Below are positions 45,035 through 53,838 of a DNA stretch of 64,000 bases, piece after piece. Positions within the stretch are counted from its first letter, which is position 1. Each line of letters begins with the position of its first letter. The stretch is taken from assembly GCA_900755035.1 (NCBI GenBank), contig CAAEEZ010000002.1, positions 1 to 64,000 on the forward strand, in the 5' to 3' direction. The DNA comes from Clostridia bacterium (lineage in GTDB: Bacteria; Bacillota; Clostridia; Christensenellales; CAAEEZ01). A model generated the notes under the pieces. It was not told the origin of the DNA. It worked only from the letters and a program-made list of their open reading frames with translations, and did no database searches. The position numbers and the translations under genes are program-made.

Positions 45035-45740
45035 TGTAAAGTTCTTTTTCAAGAATTATGCGTTTATGCTAAAAAAATGCAACGCTTGTACTATTATCTT
45101 GCTAGTTGTGGCGCTAATAATAAGTATTAGTGGTTTTTTCTATGGATTTGATGCAAACCAAGTAATTAGCGACGCCAAACTTATAGACGTAAACGCAGGC
45201 GTTTTCTTGCCTATGCTAGCCGTCGTATTTTCGTTCTTTATCGGGCTTAATTTTTTCAAGTTTGTCAAAAATTACAACTTGTCGGTAAGATATCAAAACC
45301 TTGCAAGCATATCGGTGGTGCTTACCTTTTGTACGCTTATGGCTATCGTTTTCGGTATTAGCGTATACTTCACGCACGTAATCGCATACGCAAGTAATTC
45401 GCAAGTAGTACCGATTGTGTATAATAAAAGTTTTGTCGAAGTATTAACGGGTATGTTCGCCGTGTTTTTGTACAGCCTACTAGCCAGCAGTATAGGGTAT
45501 TTTTTGGCAAAACTCGTAAGCATAAGCGGATACTTTTCGGTGCTTTTAATCGGCTACGTGTGCTTGATTTTCTACGCTTTTCAGTACGGTGGATATACTA
45601 ATGACAACTTCGTGCTCGTGGTGATAAACTTTATTCTAAATGAAAATAATATTGGATTGCTGGTTGCAAAAGTTATCCCGTTTGCAATTTTATTTTTTGG
45701 GCTTGACCATCTAATTTGCGAGAAAAGGGGGGTAAGATGA
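45027..45740 (+). CDS. ABC-2 type permease, hypothetical
   Basis: A 237-residue protein with about six membrane helices, matching the size of an ABC-2 permease half, though no strong family motif is visible. Its start overlaps the ATPase by eight bases and it overlaps the next gene start, so the three form one unit. It probably makes the membrane channel of the exporter, perhaps as a homodimer. Confidence 0.78.
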   Translation: MNNVKFFFKNYAFMLKKCNACTIILLVVALIISISGFFYGFDANQVISDAKLIDVNAGVFLPMLAVVFSFFIGLNFFKFVKNYNLSVRYQNLASISVVLTFCTLMAIVFGISVYFTHVIAYASNSQVVPIVYNKSFVEVLTGMFAVFLYSLLASSIGYFLAKLVSISGYFSVLLIGYVCLIFYAFQYGGYTNDNFVLVVINFILNENNIGLLVAKVIPFAILFFGLDHLICEKRGVR

Positions 45741-46381
45741 AAACGAAATTAAAACGAAAAAGTTACCTTATAATGCCGATTGCCGTGTTGCTACTTTTTA
45801 TCATTTTGCTAATTTGGTACAGCGTAACTGCCTTGGAATTGTCAAACAAAATGAAAGGTACGCCTTACGAAAAATACGGCGAAGAGTGGGTGACTATTCA
45901 GCGTGAATTAAACATGGAAACCCTTGCAAAAGAAAACAAATTGAAAGATTGCGACCTAGTAAAATTGACGAGCAGGCATACTTTTAACGGCGCTAACGTA
46001 AGTAGTTTTGTGGTAAAATGCACGGGTGAAAGCGTGTGTAAAAATTGCAGGGAAAATAACGGTGAAAAATGCCAAAATGCACTGCTGGTTAGGGACGAAA
46101 CCCTACCAAGTGGCACGATTTTGGTAGAGGAATACACCAAAAGGACGTATTTCTACCTTGAAGAAGTTACTGATAGGTACTATCCACCTGCGGACGTAAC
46201 GCTAGATAGTAGCGTGCTTAATATCCATTTTAATCCACTAAATACCGACGTGCTAAACGGCAATACCGTCGCCTATATCCCGTATCCTCGTGTGATAAAC
46301 CTATTTGTTAATAAAAATATCCATTGGCAAGACTTTTATATCCAGTCCGTCAAAAAATATTTTGTGGTTTATTATAATTAA
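45737..46381 (+). CDS. Single-pass membrane protein with Cys cluster, unknown
   Basis: About 214 residues from ATG 45737, five bases after AAGGGGGG. A basic N-terminus and one hydrophobic helix (IMPIAVLLLFIILLIW) anchor it, leaving about 180 residues outside. Four cysteines in CTGESVCKNC and later EKC, about residue 95-115, could bind metal or form disulphides. I know no family for it. Its place at the end of the sigma/ABC operon suggests an accessory subunit of the exporter. Confidence 0.65.
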   Translation: MKTKLKRKSYLIMPIAVLLLFIILLIWYSVTALELSNKMKGTPYEKYGEEWVTIQRELNMETLAKENKLKDCDLVKLTSRHTFNGANVSSFVVKCTGESVCKNCRENNGEKCQNALLVRDETLPSGTILVEEYTKRTYFYLEEVTDRYYPPADVTLDSSVLNIHFNPLNTDVLNGNTVAYIPYPRVINLFVNKNIHWQDFYIQSVKKYFVVYYN

Positions 46382-46506
46382 GTTTCCATATTCGAATGTA
46401 ATGAAGGTATAATATAATATGGCATGAAATTTGTTTAGATAAAAACCTTATTAAGTATAAGATAAAGAACAAAAGAAAATTAAAAACAAGCAGGGAGATA
46501 TTGAAA

Positions 46507-47620
46507 ATGTTTGAACAATTAAATAAATTTTTATTAGATAGTAAAAATTATTGTGCAAACAAACAATAAACAAAGTAATTTTTTTGAAATAGCAGGCTTT
46601 CCGCATTATGAAAACGTGGTGTCGAATATTTTGGCATTTTTATTGGATACAAGAGAAGAACATAATTGTTCGGAACTATGGTTGAAATCCTTAATAGAGT
46701 GTAGTGATAAAATAGATATAGAAAATGGGGAGTTAAATGTATTAAATATTAACAGAGAATATTGTACGAATTCTAATAAAAGGATAGATATTGTAATTGA
46801 ATTAGAGAACCACATAATTGTTATAGAAAATAAAATATATGCTAGTCTGTATAATCCTTTTGCTGATTACTACAATGCTATAAAAGATAATAATAAAAAT
46901 TTTGTTGGAATATTATTATCTATAAAAAAAGAAAATGACGTTATTGGCGATGAATATCGATTTCTTAATATTACATATCAAAATTTGATAGATAAAGTTC
47001 TAATGCATATCGGGGAATATCTTGGTAATATTAGTGAAAAATGGCTTGTTTTTATGAAAGAATTTATAAATAATCTTTTAACTTTTTACAATGGAGATGA
47101 AATAAAAATGGATAAAAATTGGCAAAATTTTATTAAAGATAAAGAGAAGGAATTAAAAATTTTTTTGGATAATTATTATAATGATATTAATCAAAAAATG
47201 CATTTTAGGGATCAGGTTCTTGAAAAAATAAATAATCTTAATCAAAAAAATTTTGAAATTGGCAAATATAATGGTGGGAAAATGCTAGGCTATTTTAGTT
47301 TGTGGATAAATATAAAGAACGACAAAGGTGATACGATGGCATTAGAGCCGTATATTATGCGAGATAATCCATGCTATATGACGTGTGCATTATGGAATAG
47401 AAGTAATACGAAAAGTTATAGTTTTGATAAAGAGTTTGATTTGTTAAGAAAACAATATCCTTCAATAGAATATGTTTCGAGAGAAGAAGGGGGAGCATGG
47501 GGCAAATTCTTAAAAATAAAAATTTTTGATTTTAGTAACGATGATTCTATGAATATAAATTTGGTCGCAGAAGAAATAAACAGCATAGCAGAATCAATTT
47601 TCGAATTATACAGCAAATAA
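46507..47620 (+). pseudogene. PD-(D/E)XK nuclease-like gene, N-terminus frameshifted
   Basis: The main frame (GTG 46553 to 47620, 355 residues) has a PD-(D/E)XK core: RIDIVIELENHIIVIENK, giving Asp79, Glu92 and Lys94 counted from the GTG. Defence-type nucleases of this kind normally begin with a helix before NFFEIAGF. Exactly such a start (MFEQLNKFLLDSKNYC) is at ATG 46507 with a good GGGAG site, but it is in another frame and stops after 20 codons. A +1 shift in the CAAA-rich stretch 46553-46567 would join them. The DNA is unusually AT-rich and favours AAT/GAT, unlike its neighbours. It could still be expressed from the GTG. Confidence 0.6.
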
Positions 47621-47679
47621 TGCTTTGCCGTAGTATTGTTAATGTAGTAATTTTTAACAATTTTTTTTAATAAAAAATC

Positions 47680-47716
47680 AAAGGTCGTATTCCCTAATTT
47701 AGAATACGACCTTTTT
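47680..47716 (+). terminator. Strong hairpin after the nuclease-like gene
   Basis: AAAGGTCGTATTC (47680-47692) / GAATACGACCTTT (47702-47714), 13 bp perfect, with T-run and A-rich flank. It marks the boundary before GC-richer DNA begins. Confidence 0.85.
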
Positions 47717-47794
47717 GGCGGGAATGAAGTATCCGATATTGAACTTTACGGCTACAAAAAGGATGCAAAGTATATAGTAAAGATTGAGCTTTGA
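47714..47794 (+). pseudogene. C-terminal gene remnant, 26 codons
   Basis: Directly after the hairpin an open stretch reads FGGNEVSDIELYGYKKD and continues AKYIVKIEL to a TGA. It has no start or ribosome site. The composition looks coding and like a protein C-terminus. It is probably the tail of a gene cut when the island was assembled. Parent gene unknown. Confidence 0.35.
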
Positions 47795-47846
47795 CTTAAA
47801 ACTTACTCATTCGCAAGCATGCAAGCAAAAACTTTTCAGAAATTTT

Positions 47847-47884
47847 TTATTTCCCAAAACTGAAAAACGCTTGATTTTGGGAAT
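47847..47884. repeat. 38-bp palindromic element, copy 1 (ATPase side)
   Basis: TTATTTCCC-N5-TGAAA-N8-ATTTTGGGAAT, matched with identical spacing at 49130-49167. Copy 1 also has the perfect internal inverted repeat TTCCCAAAA/TTTTGGGAA (47851-47859 with 47875-47883), and it covers the -35 box of the DUF4143 gene. It is a likely operator. Confidence 0.75.
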
Positions 47885-47899
47885 ATGATGTGTTATAAT
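47871..47899 (+). promoter_or_regulatory. Promoter of the DUF4143 ATPase gene
   Basis: TTGATT (47871-47876) inside the palindromic element, 17 bp, TATAAT (47894-47899). Confidence 0.78.
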
Positions 47900-47932
47900 A
47901 CAACCAAGTTATATATTCTGCGAGGTGACGGA

Positions 47933-49126
47933 ATGAAACTGATTGAAAGAGATTTTTATCTCGACAAACTCAAAAACGTAATCGGTACGCCCGACATAAA
48001 GGTAATAACCGGCGTAAGGCGTAGCGGAAAATCAAAACTGCTGGAAGCGTTCAAGCGATATGTTGCAAGCGACGTTCCGAATGCCAATGTCGTGCATATC
48101 AATTTCAACCTTGCGGAATTTGAAAATCTCAAAGACTATCACGCGCTGAACGATTATATCGAAAGCCGTTACGTTTCGGGCGCAAGCAATTTTGTTCTGA
48201 TAGACGAAGTTCAGTTGTGCCAGAATTTTGAATTGACGATAAACAGTCTGCACGCACGGGAAAAGTACGATATTTACCTTACGGGTTCCAACGCTTTCCT
48301 GCTTTCGTCGGACTTAGCCACGCTTTTTACGGGCAGAACGTTTGAAATCAAGGTTTACCCCTTTTCCTTCAAGGAATATCTCGATTATTTCGGATACGAA
48401 AACGCCTACGACGCTTTTGATAATTACGTCAAAGAAGGCGGAATGTCCGGTTCTTACCTATACCGTGATTTAGAGGCGAAATACGACTATATCAAGGACG
48501 TTTTCGATACGCTTATAGTACGCGACATACGGCAGAAATACAAGATAAAAAACGTCGGACTTATGGACAGGCTCGTTGACTTTCTGACGGATAACATATC
48601 TAACCTTACTTCCGCACGCAACGTTGCCGACACTCTCACCGCAAACAACGACAAAATAAATCATAAAACGATAGGCGCATACATTCAGTATCTTTGCAAC
48701 GCTTTCGCTTTTTACAAAATACGGAGATACGACATTCACGGCAAAAAATATCTTGCGTCAAACGACAAGTATTACCTCTGTGACCACTCGTTCCGCTATG
48801 CAAAACTTGGCACGAAAAATCTCGATTACGGCAGAGTGCTTGAAAATATCGTTGCAATCGAATTGTTACGGCGCGGTTACGAAGTTTACGTCGGCGTGCT
48901 ATACAAAAAAGAAATTGATTTCGTTGCGATAAAACGAAACGAAAAGCTTTATATTCAGGTTTCAGACAATATTTCGGACGAAAAAACATTTATGCGGGAA
49001 GCGACGCCGCTTTTGCAGATAAAGGACGCCTACCCCAAAATGATAATTGCCCGCACTCGTCACGAAGAATATCAATACGAAGGTATCAAAGTCATAGATA
49101 TTGCCGACTGGTTGAAACGGAAATAA
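47933..49126 (+). CDS. AAA family ATPase with DUF4143 domain
   Basis: About 397 residues from ATG 47933, just after GAGGTGACGG. The N-terminal P-loop ATPase shows Walker A GVRRSGKS (27-34), Walker B FVLIDEVQ (Asp91-Glu92) and a sensor YLTGSNAFLL. The C-terminal DUF4143 domain contains GRVLENIVAIELLRRGYEVY, KKEIDFVA and YIQVS, a PD-(D/E)XK-like pattern. Such ATPases are common in mobile DNA, and their role is not well defined. Codon use is GC-richer than the chromosome. It shares an upstream element with the restriction operon that follows. Confidence 0.9.
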   Translation: MKLIERDFYLDKLKNVIGTPDIKVITGVRRSGKSKLLEAFKRYVASDVPNANVVHINFNLAEFENLKDYHALNDYIESRYVSGASNFVLIDEVQLCQNFELTINSLHAREKYDIYLTGSNAFLLSSDLATLFTGRTFEIKVYPFSFKEYLDYFGYENAYDAFDNYVKEGGMSGSYLYRDLEAKYDYIKDVFDTLIVRDIRQKYKIKNVGLMDRLVDFLTDNISNLTSARNVADTLTANNDKINHKTIGAYIQYLCNAFAFYKIRRYDIHGKKYLASNDKYYLCDHSFRYAKLGTKNLDYGRVLENIVAIELLRRGYEVYVGVLYKKEIDFVAIKRNEKLYIQVSDNISDEKTFMREATPLLQIKDAYPKMIIARTRHEEYQYEGIKVIDIADWLKRK

Positions 49127-49129
49127 AAA

Positions 49130-49167
49130 TTATTTCCCTATATTGAAATTTCTTCAATTTTGGGAAT
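49130..49167. repeat. 38-bp palindromic element, copy 2 (restriction side)
   Basis: Same three blocks and spacing as 47847-47884 (9, 5 and 11 identical bases). It lies 66 bp before the nuclease-methylase ATG. The inner bases differ and the dyad is less perfect. Shared control of both transcription units is the simplest explanation. Confidence 0.75.
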
Positions 49168-49233
49168 TGGTATTAGAGCTTTAATCAAAAATTTGTTCAG
49201 AAGATTGAAAAAACGAACAGGAGCGTAATAAAA

Positions 49234-51237
49234 ATGATCGATACAAAAGTAATAGTAATTCCTGAGGGTAAAATTTGCGACTATGTTGACGGGAAATTTC
49301 GTAATGATACGCCCGAAGAGTACGTAAGGCAAACTATAGAAAAACGACTTGTCAATGAACATAAATATTCGACAGGACAAATCAAAATCGAATACACCTT
49401 ACATTTCGGCTCTAACAAGCCGCGTGCGGATATCGTAATTTTTGATAAAGATTGCACCGAGAAAACGCAAAATAACATAAAAATCATTATTGAATGCAAA
49501 AAAGAAACGGTGGATGCTCGCAACGCAAAAGAAGGCGTAGAACAGCTGAAATCTTATATGTCGGCTTGCCCTAATTGTTTATGGGGAATGTGGACAAATG
49601 GCAAACAAAAAGAAGTTTTCAAAAAAGGTATCGACGAACACGGAAATTTAGTATTTGTCGATTATAATGATATTCCTTCGGCAGATGGAAATCTGGATGA
49701 AATCAACAGACCGCAAAGGCAGTCACTGAAAAATGCTTCCGATGATAATTTGTTGTTCGTATTCAAAACTTGCCATAATCATATTCATGTTAATGATGGG
49801 TTACAAAAGCAACCTGCGTTCTTCGAACTCTTAAAAGTTATATTTTGCAAGATCGAGGACGAGAAAAACATCCCCAAACCTCTTGAGTTTTACGCAACAT
49901 CAGAAGAGCGTTCCAACATAGACGGACAGTTAACCGTAAAAAAGCGCATTTCTAAAATTTTCCAAAACGTGAAGAAAAAATACGGTAAGATTTTTGATGC
50001 TAACGATGAAATTAAACTTCATCCTCGCAGTCTTGCATATATTGTAAGCGAATTACAGAAATATAATTTGCTAAATACGGATATTGATATAAAAGGTAAA
50101 GCTTACGAAGAAATCGTAGGTGCTAACTTGCGTGGGGATAGAGGCGAATTTTTTACGCCGAGAAACGTTATGAAGATGGTTGTCGAAATGATTAACCCCA
50201 CTATGGATGAAAAAGTCTTGGACAGTTCTTGCGGAACGGGAGGTTTTCTTGTAACGGCGATGACACATGTGATAGGAGATCTTAGAAGGGATTTCTCTGA
50301 AACATTAGGAAAACAGCGTCAAGAGTGGAATAACGATGAAATTAAAGCTTTTCAAGATAAAATTGCCGAAATGGCAGCAAATAACTTCTTTGGCTTCGAT
50401 ATCAACCCCGACCTTGTAAAAGCAACAAAAATGAATATGGTTATGAATAACGACGGTAGCGGGAATATTTTGCAAACAAATTCCTTGTTGCCGCCACATG
50501 AATGGTCCGATGAGTTCCGTGCAAAGTTAGCGGAAGCGTTGGGTATCGATAAATCGGATATCCGCAATCACGAGACGCTTGAATTTTTCGACGTAATCGT
50601 TACAAACCCTCCTTTTGGCAGCAAAATTCCGATTAAAGATGAAGCGGTTTTGAGCCAATTTGAACTTGCTCATATTTGGGAAAACGATAAAAAAACAGGC
50701 GTTTGGACGAAAACAAACAGATTACAATCGTCCGTTCCCCCTGAAATTCTCTTTATTGAACGTTGTACGCAACTTCTTGTACCCGGCGGACGTATGGGTA
50801 TTGTCCTTCCAGATTCTATATTAGGTGCACCTGGTTTAGGATATATCCGAGAATGGCTAATTAAAAATCACAGAATTATTGCAAGTGTTGACTTGCATGC
50901 CGACACCTTCCAGCCTCGTAATGGCACTCAAACTTCTGTGCTATTCTTGCAAAAGAAAACCAAAGAAGAAAAAGACAGAGAAGAAAAAACCGGAGAAATG
51001 TCTGATTATAACATATTCATGGCTATGGCAGAAAAAATAGGTCATGATAAGCGGGGGAATCCCCTTTTTAAGAGAGATAAAGAAGGAAACGAAATTCTGG
51101 TAGACGATATAGGTAGCGTCATAACAGAAGAAGATACTATTGTGCATGCAAAGAAAACAAAAATTGCAGACGACCAAACACCCGACATTTCTAAAATCTT
51201 TAAGGAATGGAAGAAGAAGGAGGGCATAGCGTGGTAA
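49234..51237 (+). CDS. Restriction nuclease-N6 adenine methylase fusion
   Basis: A 667-residue fusion. Residues 1-150 form an HsdR-N type PD-(D/E)XK domain with Asp66 (PRADIVIF), Glu87 and Lys89 (IIIECKKE) and a QxxxY segment (EQLKSY). A linker follows to about 280. Residues 285-560 are an HsdM-type methylase with GEFFTPRNV, SAM motif LDSSCGTGGF (about 329-338) and catalytic NPPF (458-461). With the S subunit encoded next, it resembles BcgI-type restriction enzymes, where one chain cuts and methylates. No helicase HsdR gene exists here. AGGAG precedes the ATG. Confidence 0.9.
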   Translation: MIDTKVIVIPEGKICDYVDGKFRNDTPEEYVRQTIEKRLVNEHKYSTGQIKIEYTLHFGSNKPRADIVIFDKDCTEKTQNNIKIIIECKKETVDARNAKEGVEQLKSYMSACPNCLWGMWTNGKQKEVFKKGIDEHGNLVFVDYNDIPSADGNLDEINRPQRQSLKNASDDNLLFVFKTCHNHIHVNDGLQKQPAFFELLKVIFCKIEDEKNIPKPLEFYATSEERSNIDGQLTVKKRISKIFQNVKKKYGKIFDANDEIKLHPRSLAYIVSELQKYNLLNTDIDIKGKAYEEIVGANLRGDRGEFFTPRNVMKMVVEMINPTMDEKVLDSSCGTGGFLVTAMTHVIGDLRRDFSETLGKQRQEWNNDEIKAFQDKIAEMAANNFFGFDINPDLVKATKMNMVMNNDGSGNILQTNSLLPPHEWSDEFRAKLAEALGIDKSDIRNHETLEFFDVIVTNPPFGSKIPIKDEAVLSQFELAHIWENDKKTGVWTKTNRLQSSVPPEILFIERCTQLLVPGGRMGIVLPDSILGAPGLGYIREWLIKNHRIIASVDLHADTFQPRNGTQTSVLFLQKKTKEEKDREEKTGEMSDYNIFMAMAEKIGHDKRGNPLFKRDKEGNEILVDDIGSVITEEDTIVHAKKTKIADDQTPDISKIFKEWKKKEGIAW

Positions 51238-52649
51238 ACGTATTAGAAAATCCCGCAACCAAATGGTGCTCTGTTACGCTTTCCGACGTAATTGATAGAG
51301 GCAAACGCCTTGAAGCGAGCGTTTTTGATGTGGAAGCAAAGCAAGCGCGGGATCTTATATTAAAAGGTAAAAATCCTGTTGCGTTTTTGGGCGGTAATAA
51401 TGGATTAACTTCTTCATATACGGGCGCGCGATTCAAACGTATCTGGTTGAAAAAATCAAATTTGCCTATATACCAACCATCCTCTATTGTTGATATTAAA
51501 CCCACGCCCGACGGATATATTTCTCATTTAACGCAAGTAAATATTGATAATCTCCGAGTAAGGAAAGGGCAAATTCTCATGACTTGTTCCGGCACAATAG
51601 GAAAGGTGTCGTTAGTTTCAAATACATTAGATAACTGTATTTTTAGTCACGACTTATTGCGTATAAACTGTAATAACGATTTGGATATTGGATATATTTA
51701 CACCTATTTGAAAAGCAGGGTGGGAAATAAAATCTTATTAACAAATAGTTACGGCGCAGTAATAACTCATATTGAACCCGAACACCTTGCAAGTGTCCCT
51801 ATTCCGAATGCGCCCGAAGAAATCAAAAAGAAGATCCACGATTTGATTATGCGCTCGTATGAATTACGAGACGAGTCAAACGAACTTCTTGATAAAGCAG
51901 AACAAATACTTGTTGAAGAAATGAAACTGCCACCGATTGAAGAAATGTTAAACGCCGAAGATACGGTAGAAACGTTTAACGTAAAATTAAGCGAATTAAA
52001 TAAACGTGCCGATGCATCCTACCACGTTCCTGTCGTGAAAGCGATAGTAAAACACTTAAAAGAACATGCAGGAGAATTGACAACTATTGGCGACGAACGT
52101 ATAAGCAAGAAAATAATTCTAGCAGGTGTTTTTAAAAGAACATATGTAGAAGAAGAATATGGCTATCCCTTTTTGGGTGGTAAAGAAATTACACAATTAA
52201 ATCCTAAGACAGAAAAGTATTTGTCAAAAGCTGTTCATAAAGCTCGTTACGAAAAAGAATTAAGAGTAAGTGAGAATATGATTTTAGTTTCGGATAGAGG
52301 AACAATAGGGACTGTTGCGCTTGTACCTAAACATTGGAACAATTATGCTGTAAGCCAAAATGTACTAAAAGTGATTCCTTCAAATAATAATATAGCTGGC
52401 TATTTATATGTGTTTTTAAATAGTGAGTACGGGAAACTTTTGACTTGCAGAGAAACTTATGGGTCAGTTGTCGACATGATAGATAATCACAGTTTGGCAA
52501 CCATAGAGTTTCCTTTATTGAAAGATAAAACTAAGCAAGCGCAAATCAATGCTTTGGCTCTTGAAGCAAACGATAAACGCTATCAAGCATATTGTTTAGA
52601 ACAAGAAGCTTTAACAATTATGAACAAAGAAGTACTCTGTATAGAATAA
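51231..52649 (+). CDS. Restriction specificity subunit (HsdS-like)
   Basis: About 472 residues. I favour the GTG at 51231, six bases after AGGAGGG; an ATG 24 bases upstream has no such site. Two target-recognition domains are visible, each ending in a conserved region: GQILMTCSGTIGKVSLV in the first and NMILVSDRGTIGTVALVP in the second. Each is followed by a long helix, the usual pseudo-symmetric S-subunit layout. It should direct the fused nuclease-methylase to a bipartite DNA site. It overlaps the fusion gene by seven bases. Confidence 0.88.
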   Translation: MVNVLENPATKWCSVTLSDVIDRGKRLEASVFDVEAKQARDLILKGKNPVAFLGGNNGLTSSYTGARFKRIWLKKSNLPIYQPSSIVDIKPTPDGYISHLTQVNIDNLRVRKGQILMTCSGTIGKVSLVSNTLDNCIFSHDLLRINCNNDLDIGYIYTYLKSRVGNKILLTNSYGAVITHIEPEHLASVPIPNAPEEIKKKIHDLIMRSYELRDESNELLDKAEQILVEEMKLPPIEEMLNAEDTVETFNVKLSELNKRADASYHVPVVKAIVKHLKEHAGELTTIGDERISKKIILAGVFKRTYVEEEYGYPFLGGKEITQLNPKTEKYLSKAVHKARYEKELRVSENMILVSDRGTIGTVALVPKHWNNYAVSQNVLKVIPSNNNIAGYLYVFLNSEYGKLLTCRETYGSVVDMIDNHSLATIEFPLLKDKTKQAQINALALEANDKRYQAYCLEQEALTIMNKEVLCIE

Positions 52650-52774
52650 TTAAATTGAAAAAACAACTCTGTAAGAATAAAGTCTGATTTCGGTCAGGCT
52701 TTCTTTTTTGCGCAGTTGTCGAAAAAGTTTTTTGCAAGATTTTTATTAAAAACCTTGTAAAACCCATCTTCAAA
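52650..52774. other. Leader to the tandem array
   Basis: About 125 bp after the S-subunit stop. It contains a weak hairpin (AAAGTCTGAT with GGTCAGGCTTTC, near 52678-52702) followed by T-run, a possible terminator of the restriction operon. No gene seen. Confidence 0.45.
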
Positions 52775-53125
52775 TGTCCTATATAAGTGAGGGGTATTTT
52801 TCCAAAAAGTACGAAGTTTTTACTCTCTGTTGTCCATATATAGTGAGGAGATTTTCTTCTGTAAGAAAAAAGTTTCCCGTAAACCATTAACTTTCGTACC
52901 GCAAATGTCTAATATAAGTAGAAGGAGTTTTAAGATTTTTTCTAAAATACCCCGCCAAAAGGTATGGTAAGTGTCCAATTATAGTAGGAAGATTTTTTGA
53001 AAAAGTTCGGTGAAACACCCCCGCAAAGAGATGAAAACTTTCCAATATAAGTAGAGGATATTTTCAAAAACTTACGAAAAACACCCCCGCAAACAGGCAA
53101 GTAAATGTCCATATATAGTGAACGG
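52775..53125. repeat. Degenerate tandem array, six units of about 66 bp
   Basis: A core like TGTCCAATATAAGTAGAGGA starts at 52775, 52831, 52906, 52972, 53039 and 53106, giving periods of 56, 75, 66, 67 and 67 bp. Later units also share AACACCCCCGCAAA and a T-run/A-run pair between cores. The units carry no continuous reading frame. The period, direct orientation and position next to mobile-element genes suggest iteron-like protein binding sites or an origin/recombination region. Confidence 0.8.
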
Positions 53126-53380
53126 AAAAGGAGATAACAGATCATGCGTTACAAACAAGTGTACCCGCCTTAGCAGGCAGAAAACGGAAAGCAACAGCCC
53201 AAAAAATAAATTGGGAAACGAGTGCTTTTTACAAGCAGGATAAGGTTTTTGCAATCTATTTCAAAAACGGAACTCGAAACAAGTCGGAAACCGACTTTTC
53301 CATGAGGCGAAATAAAGATAAAAAACAGAAAGCAAACATAAAAAAATCATAGTATCTACGTTCCATGTCTGAAAAAGAGC
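53126..53380. other. Non-coding spacer with decayed frame
   Basis: After the array, AAAGGAG precedes an ATG (53144) that stops after nine codons. Further in-frame stops suggest a decayed gene. A hairpin AAGTCGG/CCGACTT (53281-53287 with 53291-53297) is followed by a short T tract. Nothing else supported. Confidence 0.4.
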
Positions 53381-53409
53381 TTGACATTAGCAAGAGAATG
53401 GCGTAAAAT
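53381..53409 (+). promoter_or_regulatory. Promoter of the RHH-recombinase genes
   Basis: TTGACA (53381-53386), 17 bp, TAAAAT (53404-53409). Confidence 0.75.
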
Positions 53410-53456
53410 AATATTGTCGTATATATACGATTATCTGTTTACGGAGGCATGGAAAG

Positions 53457-53774
53457 ATGGCTAAGTCAAGAAACGAAAAAGACAAGAGATACGAAGAAAG
53501 GCATAAGGAAGAGCGTAAAGCGAAAAACGTTATCTGGGGAACTAGCGTTCATAGAGCGTTCGCGGAAGAAATAGACGCTTTTTTGAAAAAACACCGTTAT
53601 ACGAAAGTAAAACTCATTGAAGAAGGATACAAAGCGCTGTTGGAGCAGGCGGACGAAATAGACACCGACCTTGCGAAGATAATGGACGGCTACGACGACT
53701 TCTTTGAGTCCGAATTAAAACAATTTGAAGAAGAAAAGAAAAAATTCGCAGACGAAACCGAGCAAGCCGAATAA
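53457..53774 (+). CDS. Ribbon-helix-helix-like small protein
   Basis: A 105-residue protein. A basic, charged N-terminus leads to VIWGTSVHRAFAEEIDAF followed by LKKHRYTKVKLIEEGYKALLEQ, a pattern like the strand-helix-helix of Arc/CopG repressors. A highly acidic helical tail of 35 residues follows. It probably binds DNA, perhaps the nearby tandem array or its own promoter, and may control the element. GGAGG lies upstream of the ATG. Foreign-type codon use. Confidence 0.65.
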   Translation: MAKSRNEKDKRYEERHKEERKAKNVIWGTSVHRAFAEEIDAFLKKHRYTKVKLIEEGYKALLEQADEIDTDLAKIMDGYDDFFESELKQFEEEKKKFADETEQAE

Positions 53775-53838
53775 CCGAAGGCTATCGACGGGCTACGTTC
53801 CCTCTCTGCGAAAATCTGAAAGGAGGATTTTGCGGCAA

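Noticed and set aside
52775..53125. CRISPR array
   Set aside because: The cores differ in many positions, spacing varies (56-75 bp), the parts between cores are themselves similar, and no cas gene is near.
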